Assembly: GCF_003605385.1 (NCBI RefSeq)
Contig: NZ_QYTV02000007.1
Span: 62,001 to 126,000, forward strand
DNA from: Siminovitchia acidinfaciens
Lineage (GTDB): Bacteria; Bacillota; Bacilli; Bacillales; Bacillaceae_C
Length of the DNA: 64,000 nucleotides
Reading direction: 5' to 3'
Shown: piece after piece, positions 52,323 through 61,294 of the stretch
Layout: each line of letters starts with the position of its first letter
How positions within the stretch are numbered: the stretch's first letter is position 1
The notes under the pieces: model-generated
Databases searched by the model: none
The model's input: only the letters and a program-made list of their open reading frames with translations
What the model was told of the DNA's origin: nothing
Translations under genes and position numbers: made by a program

Positions 52323-53594
52323 TTATTCCGAAGTCGCTGGATTAGCAGCAGGGATGATTTCCTTGCTGGTACTTTCTTCAGGTAATTTAATAAAATATGT
52401 CAATGCTGAGCTGAGGAAATATAGGATTGCAAAAATCCAGATAATCCCCACATCACCAACAGTGCCGATGAATAACCCGACAATTGCCGGTCCAATAAAT
52501 ACGGGCATACCCGCTCCCAAGTTCAACACGGCTAATGCGGCTCCCTTGTCCTCTTTTACAAGGGATGGCACCAATGCAGTAAGCGGCACATAAGCGGCTA
52601 GGCACGCTCCCCATACAATCCCGATAGCGCCAACTAAGAAAATGTTTCCGTTTGTCCATAGCGGGATATAGAAAAGACCGAGAGTCGTAATTCCACAGCC
52701 AATTCCACCAAACCACATGATTGTATTTCTCCAGCCGATTTTATCACCGACCATACCAAAGATTAAATTAAATAAAATATTACTTGTAAAGATGGCACCC
52801 CATATGGCTAGCCACTGGCTTGTCGGTACTCCGTGACTCGCTAAATAAAGCGGCAAAAAAACAGGGAATGCGAACTGGGCAGTCGTGTTAATAATACGGA
52901 CAATTCCTCCAAGAAGAACTTTGGGCTCTTCTTTCATAATGGTAATGCCCTTACCCAATTCTTTAATTTTTTCAGCCGAAGTCCCTTTATTTGATGGCAA
53001 TTTATCTTTATTGATAATCAAAGCAAGGAACGCACCAATGGAAACCCATAAAAGCGAACTCCATAATGTATTGATATGCCCTAAATGTTTAATAGCCCAC
53101 ACGGAATAGTAGGCACCAAGGACATTCAGTCCCCCTGTAAACACGAACCAAAACCATCCGACAGCAGAACCAAGACGCCGTTTTTCAGCCCTATATGAAA
53201 TCCATACTAAAAATGAGTACGCAAAAAGTGGATATCCAAAACCACGGAGGGCATACATAGGAACCATGATTGCCAAATTCATGGACGATAACCCAAAGCT
53301 GATAAAGCCAACCGTTCCAATAATATATAGTAAAAATCCAAGGAACATTGTTTTCTTTCCGCCTAAGGCTTCAGCAAGAACGCCGCTGAACCAGGCAGAT
53401 ATCGCAACTGTCACTCCATAGGCAGTAAATAGCAAACTTGTCTGCTGGACAGTAAAACCATGGTCGATCAACCAAGGGCTTAGCCAGCCGATTTCCAAGC
53501 CGTCTCCCATCATAAAAATCAGAATCCCTATATAACCCCATACAATCTTTTTAGGCATACCGATTTTGTCAAACACAGTTGTGGCCGTACCCAT
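52323..53594 (-). CDS. MFS polyol (ribitol/arabitol-type) permease
   Basis: A 423-residue, 12-segment permease of the MFS sugar-alcohol type (RbtT/DalT-like). The N-terminus IGMPKKIVWGYIGILIFMMGDGLEIGWLSPWL is typical of these proteins, with a conserved GDGLE in the first segment. Later FSGVLAEALGGKKTMFLGF (A-motif), RGFGYPLFAYSFLVW and TTAQFAFPVFLPLYLAS follow. TAAGGAG precedes the ATG at 53594. The gene is 43 bases after the dehydrogenase gene, so the two form one operon. Uptake of ribitol, arabitol or xylitol is inferred from the family and neighbours. Confidence 0.88.
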   Translation of the reverse strand: MGTATTVFDKIGMPKKIVWGYIGILIFMMGDGLEIGWLSPWLIDHGFTVQQTSLLFTAYGVTVAISAWFSGVLAEALGGKKTMFLGFLLYIIGTVGFISFGLSSMNLAIMVPMYALRGFGYPLFAYSFLVWISYRAEKRRLGSAVGWFWFVFTGGLNVLGAYYSVWAIKHLGHINTLWSSLLWVSIGAFLALIINKDKLPSNKGTSAEKIKELGKGITIMKEEPKVLLGGIVRIINTTAQFAFPVFLPLYLASHGVPTSQWLAIWGAIFTSNILFNLIFGMVGDKIGWRNTIMWFGGIGCGITTLGLFYIPLWTNGNIFLVGAIGIVWGACLAAYVPLTALVPSLVKEDKGAALAVLNLGAGMPVFIGPAIVGLFIGTVGDVGIIWIFAILYFLSSALTYFIKLPEESTSKEIIPAANPATSE

Positions 53595-53637
53595 TTCTCC
53601 ATCTCCTTAGATAAAATGACTGATTAAAAAATTTAAA

Positions 53638-54759
53638 TCATTGATTGTTCTTGCTTTCCCACTCCAAAGAAAGATATGTCTTTTTCCATCCTTTATGTTG
53701 GGCGGCATCTTCCATCGCACTCGTTAAGTCTTCTATTGTACGAACAGGTACACGTTTCTCAGGAATAAGCTTCAATAATGCATTTTGATAGTCTTCATCC
53801 AAAAAGGCATCCATTAATTGCTGAAACTCTTTTGTAGTACTTCGTGAACTTCCAACTAGACGAATTCCTTTTTCCAAAATATCTCTAGTATTAATTGGGA
53901 CTAACTCTTCTGTTACGCCCATTAACACAAGGTTTCCTGCAGTATCCAGCAGGTCAATCGCCTGGTTGATCGCGCTGGAGCTGAACTTTCCGCCTGTGCA
54001 TTCAAAAACGGTTTTAACGCCTTTTTCGGAAGCAAAGTCATAGTCATGGACCAACGCTGTAGTTGCGAAGCTTTCGAATTGTTCTATTTTTTCCGGGATA
54101 GCCCCAAATATCAGCAGGTTTTCTTTAGGAACTTGATAGATGAAGTGCAGAGCTGCGGCAGTCAAATATCCAACAGGCCCGTCCCCAAAAACTGCTACTT
54201 TTTGGGAATTGGAGGTCGTCAATTCCTCTATAAGATTGATGGCGAATAAAGAGACCGAACACAACTCCGCCATAATTGCTATATCATCATCCAAATTTTC
54301 AGGAACGTGTACAAGATTCTCTCCACCGATGACTAAATTGCTTTGGCCTATACCGTCATAACCGCTTCCCAAAAACACACCATCTGAACAATAGTTGTCA
54401 TATCCGCCGCCTTTGCAGCTATCGCAACATTCTTCTTTGGAATGATTATTTAAGACATAACCGGGAATACTTGGTACGATGACGACACGGTCGCCTTGTT
54501 TAAAATCAGGGTGAAGCGAATGTTTTACGATTGCCAAGCCTTCATGAAATAAAGCCATCGGCAATTTCGCTTCCAGGGCTTCTTTTCTTCTATTACCCGT
54601 AAAATATCTCAAATCTGCATGGCAAACACTTGCCAGATAAGGCTCAACTTCGACATCATTTTCTTTCAAGATATGTTGAAGGGTCTGTTTTTGAAAAACA
54701 CCGGGAGCTGTCAAACGAAAAGCTGTTGAGGTTACTTTTTTGTCAGTTGCTGCAGTCAT
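53638..54759 (-). CDS. Zinc-dependent alditol/ribitol-5-phosphate dehydrogenase (TarJ-like)
   Basis: A 373-residue medium-chain dehydrogenase. The pattern ASVCHADLRYFTGNRR with the catalytic zinc Cys46, LPMALFHEG (His and Glu zinc ligands), VIVPSIPGYV, a four-cysteine cluster around residues 118-133 (CCDSCKGGGYDNYC), the NAD(P) site VAVFGDGPVGYL and NQAIDLLDTAGNLVLMGVTEE all parallel TarJ and its catabolic relatives. TarJ makes CDP-ribitol precursor from ribulose 5-phosphate; here, next to a polyol permease and a kinase, the reverse oxidation of a pentitol phosphate or pentitol is more likely. The start at 54759 lacks a strong ribosome binding site by my reading (GAGGGTGG about 5 nt). Operon with the permease. 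Confidence 0.85.
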   Translation of the reverse strand: MTAATDKKVTSTAFRLTAPGVFQKQTLQHILKENDVEVEPYLASVCHADLRYFTGNRRKEALEAKLPMALFHEGLAIVKHSLHPDFKQGDRVVIVPSIPGYVLNNHSKEECCDSCKGGGYDNYCSDGVFLGSGYDGIGQSNLVIGGENLVHVPENLDDDIAIMAELCSVSLFAINLIEELTTSNSQKVAVFGDGPVGYLTAAALHFIYQVPKENLLIFGAIPEKIEQFESFATTALVHDYDFASEKGVKTVFECTGGKFSSSAINQAIDLLDTAGNLVLMGVTEELVPINTRDILEKGIRLVGSSRSTTKEFQQLMDAFLDEDYQNALLKLIPEKRVPVRTIEDLTSAMEDAAQHKGWKKTYLSLEWESKNNQ

Positions 54760-54805
54760 TATAACTCCACCCTCATTGTTTATTTTTGCTCACATTTTTT
54801 TATCC

Positions 54806-54887
54806 TTGCTTATATTAATATTTAATTCAACCTAAGTCAATAAAATTTTTGCTTATTTACGCTTATACATATTGATTTATTGTTTAT
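54806..54887. promoter_or_regulatory. Candidate DeoR operator repeats in the divergent promoter
   Basis: Four near-identical octamers lie between the divergent dehydrogenase and kinase genes: TTGCTTAT (54806, 54849), ACGCTTAT (54859), TTGTTTAT (54880). DeoR-family repressors bind such direct repeats, and the locus encodes one. Assignment is inference. Confidence 0.5.
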
Positions 54888-54935
54888 TCATGTTTAGTAT
54901 TGGTAGAGGAAAAAATGCCTTACAGGGGTGTCATT

Positions 54936-56570
54936 ATGAAGTATTCAATTGGTATTGATTTCGGGACAGGGTCGGGCAGAGTGCTGATTGTTAACGTTCA
55001 AACGGGGGAAATTGCCGGGATGAGCGTAGTGAAATATTCAAGCGGCACAATTGAAAAAGCATTATTTGATAACATGATCCCTGATTCCTTTGCACTTCAA
55101 GATTCAGCAGATTATATAGATGTTTTGCAGAAGGGGATTCCTGCTGCATTAGCCGATGCCGGCATCAACAAAGAGGACATCATTGGGATGGGAATCGATT
55201 TTACTTCATCTACAATGGTTGTGACAGATGAGACATTCACCCCTTTGAGCTGGTATGAAAATTATAAAACTAACCCGCATGCTTATGTGAAATTGTGGAA
55301 GCACCATGGAGCAAGCGAAGAAACAGCCGCAATTTTGGAAACCTCACAAAAACAAAAAGAAAAGTGGCTCGGTAATTATGGCCTAAATGTAAGCAGTGAA
55401 TGGATGATCCCTAAAATTTTAGAGCTGAAAAATAAAGCTCCTGAAATTTTGAAAAAAACGGCTTATATCATGGAAGCCGGAGATTGGATTGTTTCAAGAC
55501 TAGTCCATGAAAATGTGCGCAGCAATTGCGCTCGGGGATTCAAATCTTTTTGGAATGAACAAGACGGATTTTATTATGACTTCTTTGAACAGATAGATCC
55601 AGATCTCCCAACCATCGTTAAAGAGAAGTTAGAGGGAAGATTAGTTAAAATTGGAGAAAAAGCCGGAGTACTGACAAGGGAAATGAGTGAATCCTTGGGG
55701 CTTCCCGAGGGGCTTCCGGTGGCAGCGGCAATCATTGATGCCCATTCTTCATTGCTTGGAATCGGATCCAGGCAAAGAAACCAGCTAACGATGGTCATGG
55801 GAACATCTACCTGCCATTTGATGCTTCACGAAGACCAAAAGAAAGTTCCTGGTATTTCCGGAAGTGTCAAAGATGCCATCATTCCCGGCCTGTTCGCTTA
55901 TGAAGCAGGTCAATCAGCTGTTGGTGACCTTTTTGAATTCGCTGTTAAACAGGCCCCGAAAGAATATATAGATGAAGCAAAAGAGAGAAATATCTCCGTA
56001 TATAAATTATTGGAACAAAAAGCAGCTGGCAAGAAACCTGGTGAGGCAGGGCTGGTTGCATTAGACTGGCATAATGGAAACAGGTCCCTCTTGAGCAATA
56101 GCGGTCTCAGGGCTCTGCTCATTGGCCAGACTTTGCATACGAAACATGAAGATATTTATCGAGCTTACATGGAAGCAACGGCTTTTGGCACGAAAATGAT
56201 TATGAGCGCTTACGAGGAAGCCGGCATGGATGTGGAAGAGGTGTTTGCCTGCGGAGGACTGCCCCAAAAAAGCCCGCTGTTAATGCGAATATATGCTGAT
56301 ATTTTGAATAAACCCATTTATATATCAGCAACTGACTATGCCCCCGCTGTCGGAGCAGCTATATTAGGCGCAGTGGCAGGAAAAACTTATGACAGTATAG
56401 AAGATGCCGTTGCAGGCATGGAGCAGCCATTTTTAAAAACGGTGCACCCCATCCCCGAAAACGTTGAAATATATAAGAAACTGTTTGCCATTTACAAAGA
56501 TATGCATGATTATTTCGGCAAGCAAAACACCCATATAATGGAAGAGTTAAATAAGCTATCATATCTATGA
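54936..56570 (+). CDS. FGGY carbohydrate kinase, ribulokinase-like
   Basis: A 544-residue kinase of the FGGY family, ribulokinase (AraB) size. Visible are the N-terminal phosphate loop GIDFGTGSGRVLIV (about 5-18), SRLV and the domain-II motifs GTSTCHLMLHE, GLFAYEAGQSAVGDLF, the AraB-type LDWHNGNRS near residue 365 and the C-terminal FGTKMIMSAYEEAGM/FACGGLPQKSPLLMRIYAD motif. AraB-type enzymes phosphorylate L- and D-ribulose and also pentitols. The ATG at 54936 has AGGGGTG 5 nt upstream; an in-phase extension to 54900 is not supported. Divergent from the dehydrogenase gene and controlled by the shared operator region. Substrate (pentulose or pentitol) cannot be fixed from sequence. Confidence 0.9.
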   Translation: MKYSIGIDFGTGSGRVLIVNVQTGEIAGMSVVKYSSGTIEKALFDNMIPDSFALQDSADYIDVLQKGIPAALADAGINKEDIIGMGIDFTSSTMVVTDETFTPLSWYENYKTNPHAYVKLWKHHGASEETAAILETSQKQKEKWLGNYGLNVSSEWMIPKILELKNKAPEILKKTAYIMEAGDWIVSRLVHENVRSNCARGFKSFWNEQDGFYYDFFEQIDPDLPTIVKEKLEGRLVKIGEKAGVLTREMSESLGLPEGLPVAAAIIDAHSSLLGIGSRQRNQLTMVMGTSTCHLMLHEDQKKVPGISGSVKDAIIPGLFAYEAGQSAVGDLFEFAVKQAPKEYIDEAKERNISVYKLLEQKAAGKKPGEAGLVALDWHNGNRSLLSNSGLRALLIGQTLHTKHEDIYRAYMEATAFGTKMIMSAYEEAGMDVEEVFACGGLPQKSPLLMRIYADILNKPIYISATDYAPAVGAAILGAVAGKTYDSIEDAVAGMEQPFLKTVHPIPENVEIYKKLFAIYKDMHDYFGKQNTHIMEELNKLSYL

Positions 56571-56578
56571 TCATACAA

Positions 56579-56606
56579 GGGCCCCCTTAATGTGGGCCCC
56601 TTTTTT
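56579..56606 (+). terminator. Terminator after the kinase gene
   Basis: GGGCCC pairs with GGGCCC around a 9-base loop, with an A-A/T-T extension and TTTTTT after. It lies 9 bases after the stop. Confidence 0.88.
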
Positions 56607-56657
56607 AAATGTTTATCAGGTCCTTACAGGACAGATAGCCTGCATCCCCGGTGCAAT

Positions 56658-58100
56658 TTACCGGGCCTGCTTTTTCTCAACATCTTCATACTTAACAACG
56701 CGTGCAATCTCAGCATTCAATTGCTTATCCGGATATTCCTTCCCATATTTGGACACGGACATTTTATAGAAAACAGCCCCTAAAATGGTCCAGGCAAAAA
56801 CGATGACCCACTCATACGGCCAAACCAACGCGGATGGCATACCTGGCAAATAAAGGATACCTACACCAATGGACATAACCACCGCAATCCACCCGATGGA
56901 CGTTCCTCCGCGGAGACGGAACGGACGGTCCATTGTCGGTTCCTTTTTCCTTAAAATAATAAAGGAAGCTGCAACCATAAACCAGGCGATGACAAGACCG
57001 AATCCTCCTGCATCAACAAACCAAACAAGTGCTGGACGCCCTAATAAAGGTGCAGCAGTAGATAAAACAGCAATCAGCAGGATTGCTTTATGCGGTGTAT
57101 TGTATTTTGGATGAAGTTCTCCCAATGATTTTGGAAGCATTCCTGCTTTGGCAAGCGCATATATAGCACGGCTTCCACCAACATAGAAACCGATCCAGCT
57201 TGTCAAGATTCCGCCGATTCCTCCAAGTACGAGGACATTCCCCATAAATTGGCTTCCGCCGAACGCTTTCGCCATCGCATCGGCAGTGACCAAATTGGAA
57301 TTGGCGATTTCAGCCGGATTCAGCACGCGAGAAACTCCAAATATGACGGAAACATACCACAAGATGGCTAAAAATACCGAAAAAATCAACAGAGAACCGA
57401 TTCTTTTTGGAGGAAGGTTTATTTCCTCCGCCGCCTGCGGGATGACGTCAAATCCGACAAACATGAACGGCGTCATAATGATGACTGTCAGCAATCCTGC
57501 CGTTCCTTTTTCAAATAACGGCTGCATGTTTTCCATATTGCCCGCAACCGTACTTCCTGTAATCAATAATACTCCAGCTATAATAATCAATAAGGTCAAA
57601 ATAAAGTTAATAATCGTTGAAAATTTAATTCCCCTGTAATTGACCCAGGCAATAATGATAGATCCTATAATTCCTACTCCTGCCCAAGTCAACGTGACAT
57701 CCCAGCCTGCAATCGTATATAAGTGTCCTTTGCTGTATCCAGGAATTAAGTATTCGAAAACCGTAGGCAAGGCAACAGCCTCAAACGCTACAACAGATAC
57801 ATATCCAAGAATGATGGCCCAAGTGGTGACAAACGACGCCACCCTGCCCATTGCCTTAAAGCTGTATATGAGCTCACCGCCCGCAAGCGGAAGTGCCGAC
57901 GCCAGCTCAGAATAGGTCAATCCAACGAAAACGACTAGCAAGCCGCCGATCAAAAATGCCAGAATGGCCCCGAGCGATCCCGCTTCTGTAATCCAAAGCC
58001 CAGCTGTGACAACCCAGCCCCACCCAATCATGGCACCGAATGCCAAGGCAAGGACATCCCTGTTTCCAAGGGTTTTAATAAAGCGTTGTTCCTCTTTCAT
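56658..58100 (-). CDS. APC-family amino acid/amine permease
   Basis: A 480-residue membrane permease with 12 segments. The N-terminal LGNRDVLALAFGAMIGWGWVVTAG contains the APC GAxxGxG substrate/sodium loop. FVGLTYSELASALPLAGGELIYSFKAMG, TPFMFVGFDVIPQAAEEINLP and GGSRAIYALAKAGMLPKSLGELHPKYNTP are standard family motifs. AAAGGAGG is 6 nt from the ATG at 58100; an upstream in-phase frame to 58160 is rejected. It converges on the kinase gene. Amino acid, polyamine or ethanolamine specificity is open; the PQAAEEIN motif is found in ethanolamine- and polyamine-type members. Confidence 0.88.
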   Translation of the reverse strand: MKEEQRFIKTLGNRDVLALAFGAMIGWGWVVTAGLWITEAGSLGAILAFLIGGLLVVFVGLTYSELASALPLAGGELIYSFKAMGRVASFVTTWAIILGYVSVVAFEAVALPTVFEYLIPGYSKGHLYTIAGWDVTLTWAGVGIIGSIIIAWVNYRGIKFSTIINFILTLLIIIAGVLLITGSTVAGNMENMQPLFEKGTAGLLTVIIMTPFMFVGFDVIPQAAEEINLPPKRIGSLLIFSVFLAILWYVSVIFGVSRVLNPAEIANSNLVTADAMAKAFGGSQFMGNVLVLGGIGGILTSWIGFYVGGSRAIYALAKAGMLPKSLGELHPKYNTPHKAILLIAVLSTAAPLLGRPALVWFVDAGGFGLVIAWFMVAASFIILRKKEPTMDRPFRLRGGTSIGWIAVVMSIGVGILYLPGMPSALVWPYEWVIVFAWTILGAVFYKMSVSKYGKEYPDKQLNAEIARVVKYEDVEKKQAR

Positions 58101-58760
58101 TTCGAACCTCCTTTTGTATGCGTTTACAAAAACAAGCCTGATTAAAGCTCTTTTTTTCACCTCATTTCTTATTAATCATTTAATCTTCCATGAAAAAATC
58201 TGACAAGAAACGCCAAAAGTCTCACGGGATTATTTCGAATTTAACAAACATTATGTATTCAGTCAAGACTTTAATAATAGATATAGAGTTCTCCTATAAA
58301 TGAATAGTTACTTCGAAAAAAGAAAACCGAACATTATTCTCGTTATTCTCAGAAACTATTCAAAACCAGAGTGTACTACCAAAGCCAATATTACGATGAG
58401 CTTGGAGGAAACATAAGAATATTGCTCCAATAATAATGAAACTAATGCATCTTTAATAATATTTATATGTGAAAAAGAAACGTCCCCCATCTTTTTAACT
58501 TGACAGGGGACCTCTAATATTAAATCCACATATTAAACAATCCTTCGTTGAAACCCAAATTCAGTGAGTGTACTTTTACCTCACTCGTTTATTTGAACAT
58601 TATATTGGCATTGGCGGATATTACAAAAATCATAAAAACGATTCGCCTTTGGATATTTTTCGGGGATTATTTTTCTGACTGGAGGGAAATTTAAAGAACG
58701 AAGTAGTTATTGACTATGATATATCCATCTTTATTGCAGGAAATTAGAAGGGAAATAACT
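58101..58760. other. Long divergent intergenic region
   Basis: About 660 bases between the APC permease and urea transporter starts. It is AT-rich with no supported gene; the short in-phase frame from 58710 precedes the urea transporter without its own site. A nested hairpin (58465-58533) and GAGTG/CACTC (58565-58587) are the structures seen. Confidence 0.5.
58465..58533. other. Nested inverted repeats, possible structured RNA
   Basis: An outer ATATGTG/CACATAT pair (58465-58471, 58527-58533) encloses an inner GTCCCC/GGGGAC pair (58482-58487, 58506-58511). No known riboswitch core is recognisable. It lies about 230 bases upstream of the urea transporter start. Confidence 0.4.
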
Positions 58761-59708
58761 ATGCAAAAAACTACCGGAAGGCCGCAGTTAAAGGAAAACC
58801 TCAAATTTTTCCTAACAGCATCAATGAAGGGGATTTCTCAAGTCTTGCTTATTGATAATGCGGTTACTGGCTTTTTCATTCTGCTAATAATTACGAGTAC
58901 TTCAATTTTTTTAGGCATTATTACATTGTTATCGACTATTATAGGAACCCTAATTGGGATTGTGGGGGGAGCTGACAAAGAGAGTGTCACTCAAGGTCTG
59001 TTCGGCTTTAATTCAGTTTTAACGGGCATTGCTTTGGCCCTGTTCATGAACGGACCCTACCACTGGATTATCGCTTTGCTCGGAGCCGCTTTAGCAGCCA
59101 TATTAGCAGCTGCTATGATGCACGCGATGAAACCCCTGGGTATTCCGGTCCTTTCGGCTCCTTTTATTTTAATTACTTGGTTTACGCTGCTTGTTTCATA
59201 CAGATTAAAAGCCTTCACACTCACTTCGGAATTAGTTCCCCAGGATTTAGCCCGTTGGAAACTTGATACAACAGGGAAAGTCGATTGGACAGAAGGAGCC
59301 TTTTATGGAATTGGACAAATTTTTTTCCTGCATGAAACCATTGCAGGAGTGTTGCTGTTTCTCGCTGTCTTCTGGGCCGGTTGGAGACTGGGTATTTTTG
59401 CTATAATGGGAAATCTAACCGCTTTGCTTGCCTCATACTGGCTTGGCGGAGAACACACGCTAATTTTCATGGGACTATATGGTTATAATGGGATATTGGC
59501 AATTCTTGCTGTGGCAATTGTTTTTAATGATAACAAGGGATGGATACAACCGCTGTTATCGGGTATACTCGCCGCCTTTTTAACGGTTCCTCTTACAGCC
59601 AGTATCACAACATTGTTATTACCATATGGACTGCCCGCATTAACCATGCCCTTTATTTTAAGCACATGGATTATTTTGGGAGCAAGGAAGGTTCTTCCCA
59701 AATTATAA
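58761..59708 (+). CDS. Urea transporter
   Basis: A 315-residue membrane protein of the urea transporter (UT) family. The two homologous halves characteristic of these channels are visible: FGFNSVLTGIALALFMN in the first half and YGYNGILAILAVAIVF in the second, each with the N-x-x-L/I core, then the matching ending segments LGIPVLSAPFILITWF and YGLPALTMPFILSTWI with a conserved TxxF/P pattern. Proteins of this type allow urea uptake. Start ATG at 58761 with AAGGGA 8 nt upstream; TTG at 58710 is less likely. No urease genes are adjacent in the window. A strong hairpin follows. Confidence 0.88.
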   Translation: MQKTTGRPQLKENLKFFLTASMKGISQVLLIDNAVTGFFILLIITSTSIFLGIITLLSTIIGTLIGIVGGADKESVTQGLFGFNSVLTGIALALFMNGPYHWIIALLGAALAAILAAAMMHAMKPLGIPVLSAPFILITWFTLLVSYRLKAFTLTSELVPQDLARWKLDTTGKVDWTEGAFYGIGQIFFLHETIAGVLLFLAVFWAGWRLGIFAIMGNLTALLASYWLGGEHTLIFMGLYGYNGILAILAVAIVFNDNKGWIQPLLSGILAAFLTVPLTASITTLLLPYGLPALTMPFILSTWIILGARKVLPKL

Positions 59709-59709
59709 A

Positions 59710-59741
59710 AGGCATTCGCACAACTGTTGTGCAGAATGCCT
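59710..59741 (+). other. Strong hairpin after the urea transporter gene
   Basis: AGGCATTC and GAATGCCT plus GCACAAC and GTTGTGC form a 15-bp stem with one bulged A and a single-base loop, starting 2 bases after the stop. No U-run follows on the plus strand (TCTATAC), so it may be a factor-dependent or processing site. Confidence 0.7.
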
Positions 59742-59992
59742 CTATACAAACAACTAGGTTGAACTTTCAAACAATCGCTTATCTCCTTGCACGCTGTGTA
59801 ACTCATGAGAAGGGCTGAAATGGAAGCAGTTGATTTCATACTGAGCCGTTCGCGAAATTGTGCTTCAAACATGGTAACTTCCAAACCTCATAGCAGTTTA
59901 ACTTGCTATATTAACTATGTTTCACTTTTAAAATGTTAAAAATAACAATTTTGCAAGGCTCGACTGAAATGAATTAAGAACGGACAATGAAC

Positions 59993-60514
59993 TCAAGATC
60001 CGCTCTGTTTACCTGCAATTGCAGCAACTTCATGAGACTCTTCTTCCCAACCCTTGCACACATCCACCCACTGGCTGGCTGAAGAATATTCATATAGTTC
60101 ATCGCATGTTAATTCAATCGCTGAATTTGTACTTCCGCAGGCGGGAAAAACTGTATCAAAACGCTTCAATGATATATCCAAATGCACCTTTAAATCATTT
60201 GCCAACCCAAACGGACACACGCCTCCAATGGCATGTCCGGTCTGCTCCAATACTTCGTCCGGTGAAAGCATGCGCGCTTTAAAATTAAAAGTTTTGCGAA
60301 ACTTTTTATTGTCGATTTTCGCATCGCCGGCGGCTACCACCAATATTGCCTGATCCTCTTCCCCTCTGAAAGAGAGCGTTTTGGCAATCCGTGCCGGAAT
60401 CACGCCTATTGTTGCAGCAGCCTGCTCTACCGTTGCGCTGGATGTTTCAAACTCCATAATATCTGCTTCACGATTCCACTTTTCAAAATGAGCTTTTACA
60501 GTTTCAAATGACAT
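59993..60514 (-). CDS. YbaK/EbsC-family aminoacyl-tRNA deacylase
   Basis: A 173-residue protein of the YbaK/ProX fold, which hydrolyses mischarged aminoacyl-tRNA (mostly Cys-tRNAPro). Features: SSATVEQAAATIGVIPARIAKTLSF, the conserved lysine in KTLSF, VVAAGDAKIDNKKFRKTF, HAIGGVCPFGL and VFPACGSTNSAIELTCDEL, close to the GGVSPFG-type motif of the family. The Cys in GGVCPFG replaces the more usual Ser. AAAGGAAG is 6-8 nt from the ATG at 60514. A single gene. Confidence 0.9.
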   Translation of the reverse strand: MSFETVKAHFEKWNREADIMEFETSSATVEQAAATIGVIPARIAKTLSFRGEEDQAILVVAAGDAKIDNKKFRKTFNFKARMLSPDEVLEQTGHAIGGVCPFGLANDLKVHLDISLKRFDTVFPACGSTNSAIELTCDELYEYSSASQWVDVCKGWEEESHEVAAIAGKQSGS

Positions 60515-61126
60515 GTCGTTCTTCCTTTCTAAATTATTGAGCTGCTGATGCCCCTCAGCTTCAGTCTATCATTAAATTTTGTTTAATCTTTCTTAAAGAT
60601 CCTTTTTGATGAATAGCAAAAAGGTCATATCCATCTTTTGTTCATAAGAAGCGGTATGCAGCATCCTCCTCGTATTCTTTCGAACACAGATCCGGCCGCG
60701 GTACTAATTCAAGTATAAATGAATGGCTGAAGTATCTCTTTCATCTATTCACTTTCTCCGTTAACCTCTTTTTTCATTCTTCCTAAAAAAACTAGTAACG
60801 GTTTTATTATTTTTTGTTAAATGATAGTTACGTTCAAAAAGCATGGCGTTTGGGGGTTATACGGTATGAAAAACGCAATTTCATAAGGTTAATTATACTT
60901 TCCTACCAGACAAAATTATTTTTTTCTGAATTTTTAACAACAATATGTAGTGTACGTATTGATTATTAACAACAACATGTAGTATAATCTTTTTAACCTA
61001 TTGCTAGCCGGGAGGGACCTGCCCCTAATGTGAATCTCCATTTATTTTTGGTTTTCCTGTGTAGCTTTTTCACCCATACTCCCCCAGCTGCACAGATACT
61101 TAAAACTACAAAGGAGAATTATCGAG
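60515..61126. other. Intergenic region with the Spo0E-like promoter
   Basis: About 610 bases between divergent genes. No other gene is seen. The clear items are two 18-base direct repeats (60934-60951 and 60966-60983, TTAACAACAAYATGTAGT) and the promoter at 60959-60988. The 110 bases after the promoter are a leader without recognised structure. Confidence 0.5.
60959..60988 (+). promoter_or_regulatory. Sigma-A promoter of the Spo0E-like gene with flanking direct repeats
   Basis: TTGATT and TATAAT are 18 bases apart. An 18-base near-perfect direct repeat occurs at 60934-60951 and at 60966-60983, so one copy lies before the -35 and the other spans the spacer and touches the -10. Such placement suits a repressor. 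The binding protein is unknown. Confidence 0.6.
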
Positions 61127-61294
61127 ATGGAGAAATTGCCAAACAACAAAAGAAAACAAACATTGCTGGATGAAATCAATTCATTGAGGAAAGAAATGAT
61201 CATCTATGGCACTACTAAGGGATTAACCAATAAAAAAACGATTGAAATAAGTCAAAAGCTGGATATCATTTTAAATAAATACCAACTGACTTAA
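61127..61294 (+). CDS. Spo0E-family aspartyl-phosphate phosphatase
   Basis: A 55-residue peptide, too small for most annotation. It has the two-helix pattern of Spo0E-type phosphatases: a first helix EINSLRKEMII, a GTTKGLTNKKTIEIS turn and the signature ISQKLDIILNKY, which parallels the family's SxxLDxxxxxY motif. These proteins remove phosphate from Spo0A~P or other regulators and delay sporulation. AAAGGAG is about 10 nt from the ATG. The leader contains the promoter and direct repeats noted above. Single gene; nos follows 300 bases later. Confidence 0.85.
   Translation: MEKLPNNKRKQTLLDEINSLRKEMIIYGTTKGLTNKKTIEISQKLDIILNKYQLT

Noticed and set aside
54900-54935. Upstream start of the kinase
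   Set aside because: AGGGGTG lies directly before ATG 54936 and the family begins with the phosphate loop a few residues later.
59483-59884. 133-codon frame on the minus strand over the end of the urea transporter
   Set aside because: Antisense shadow, no ribosome binding site and no family resemblance, while the transporter frame is clear.
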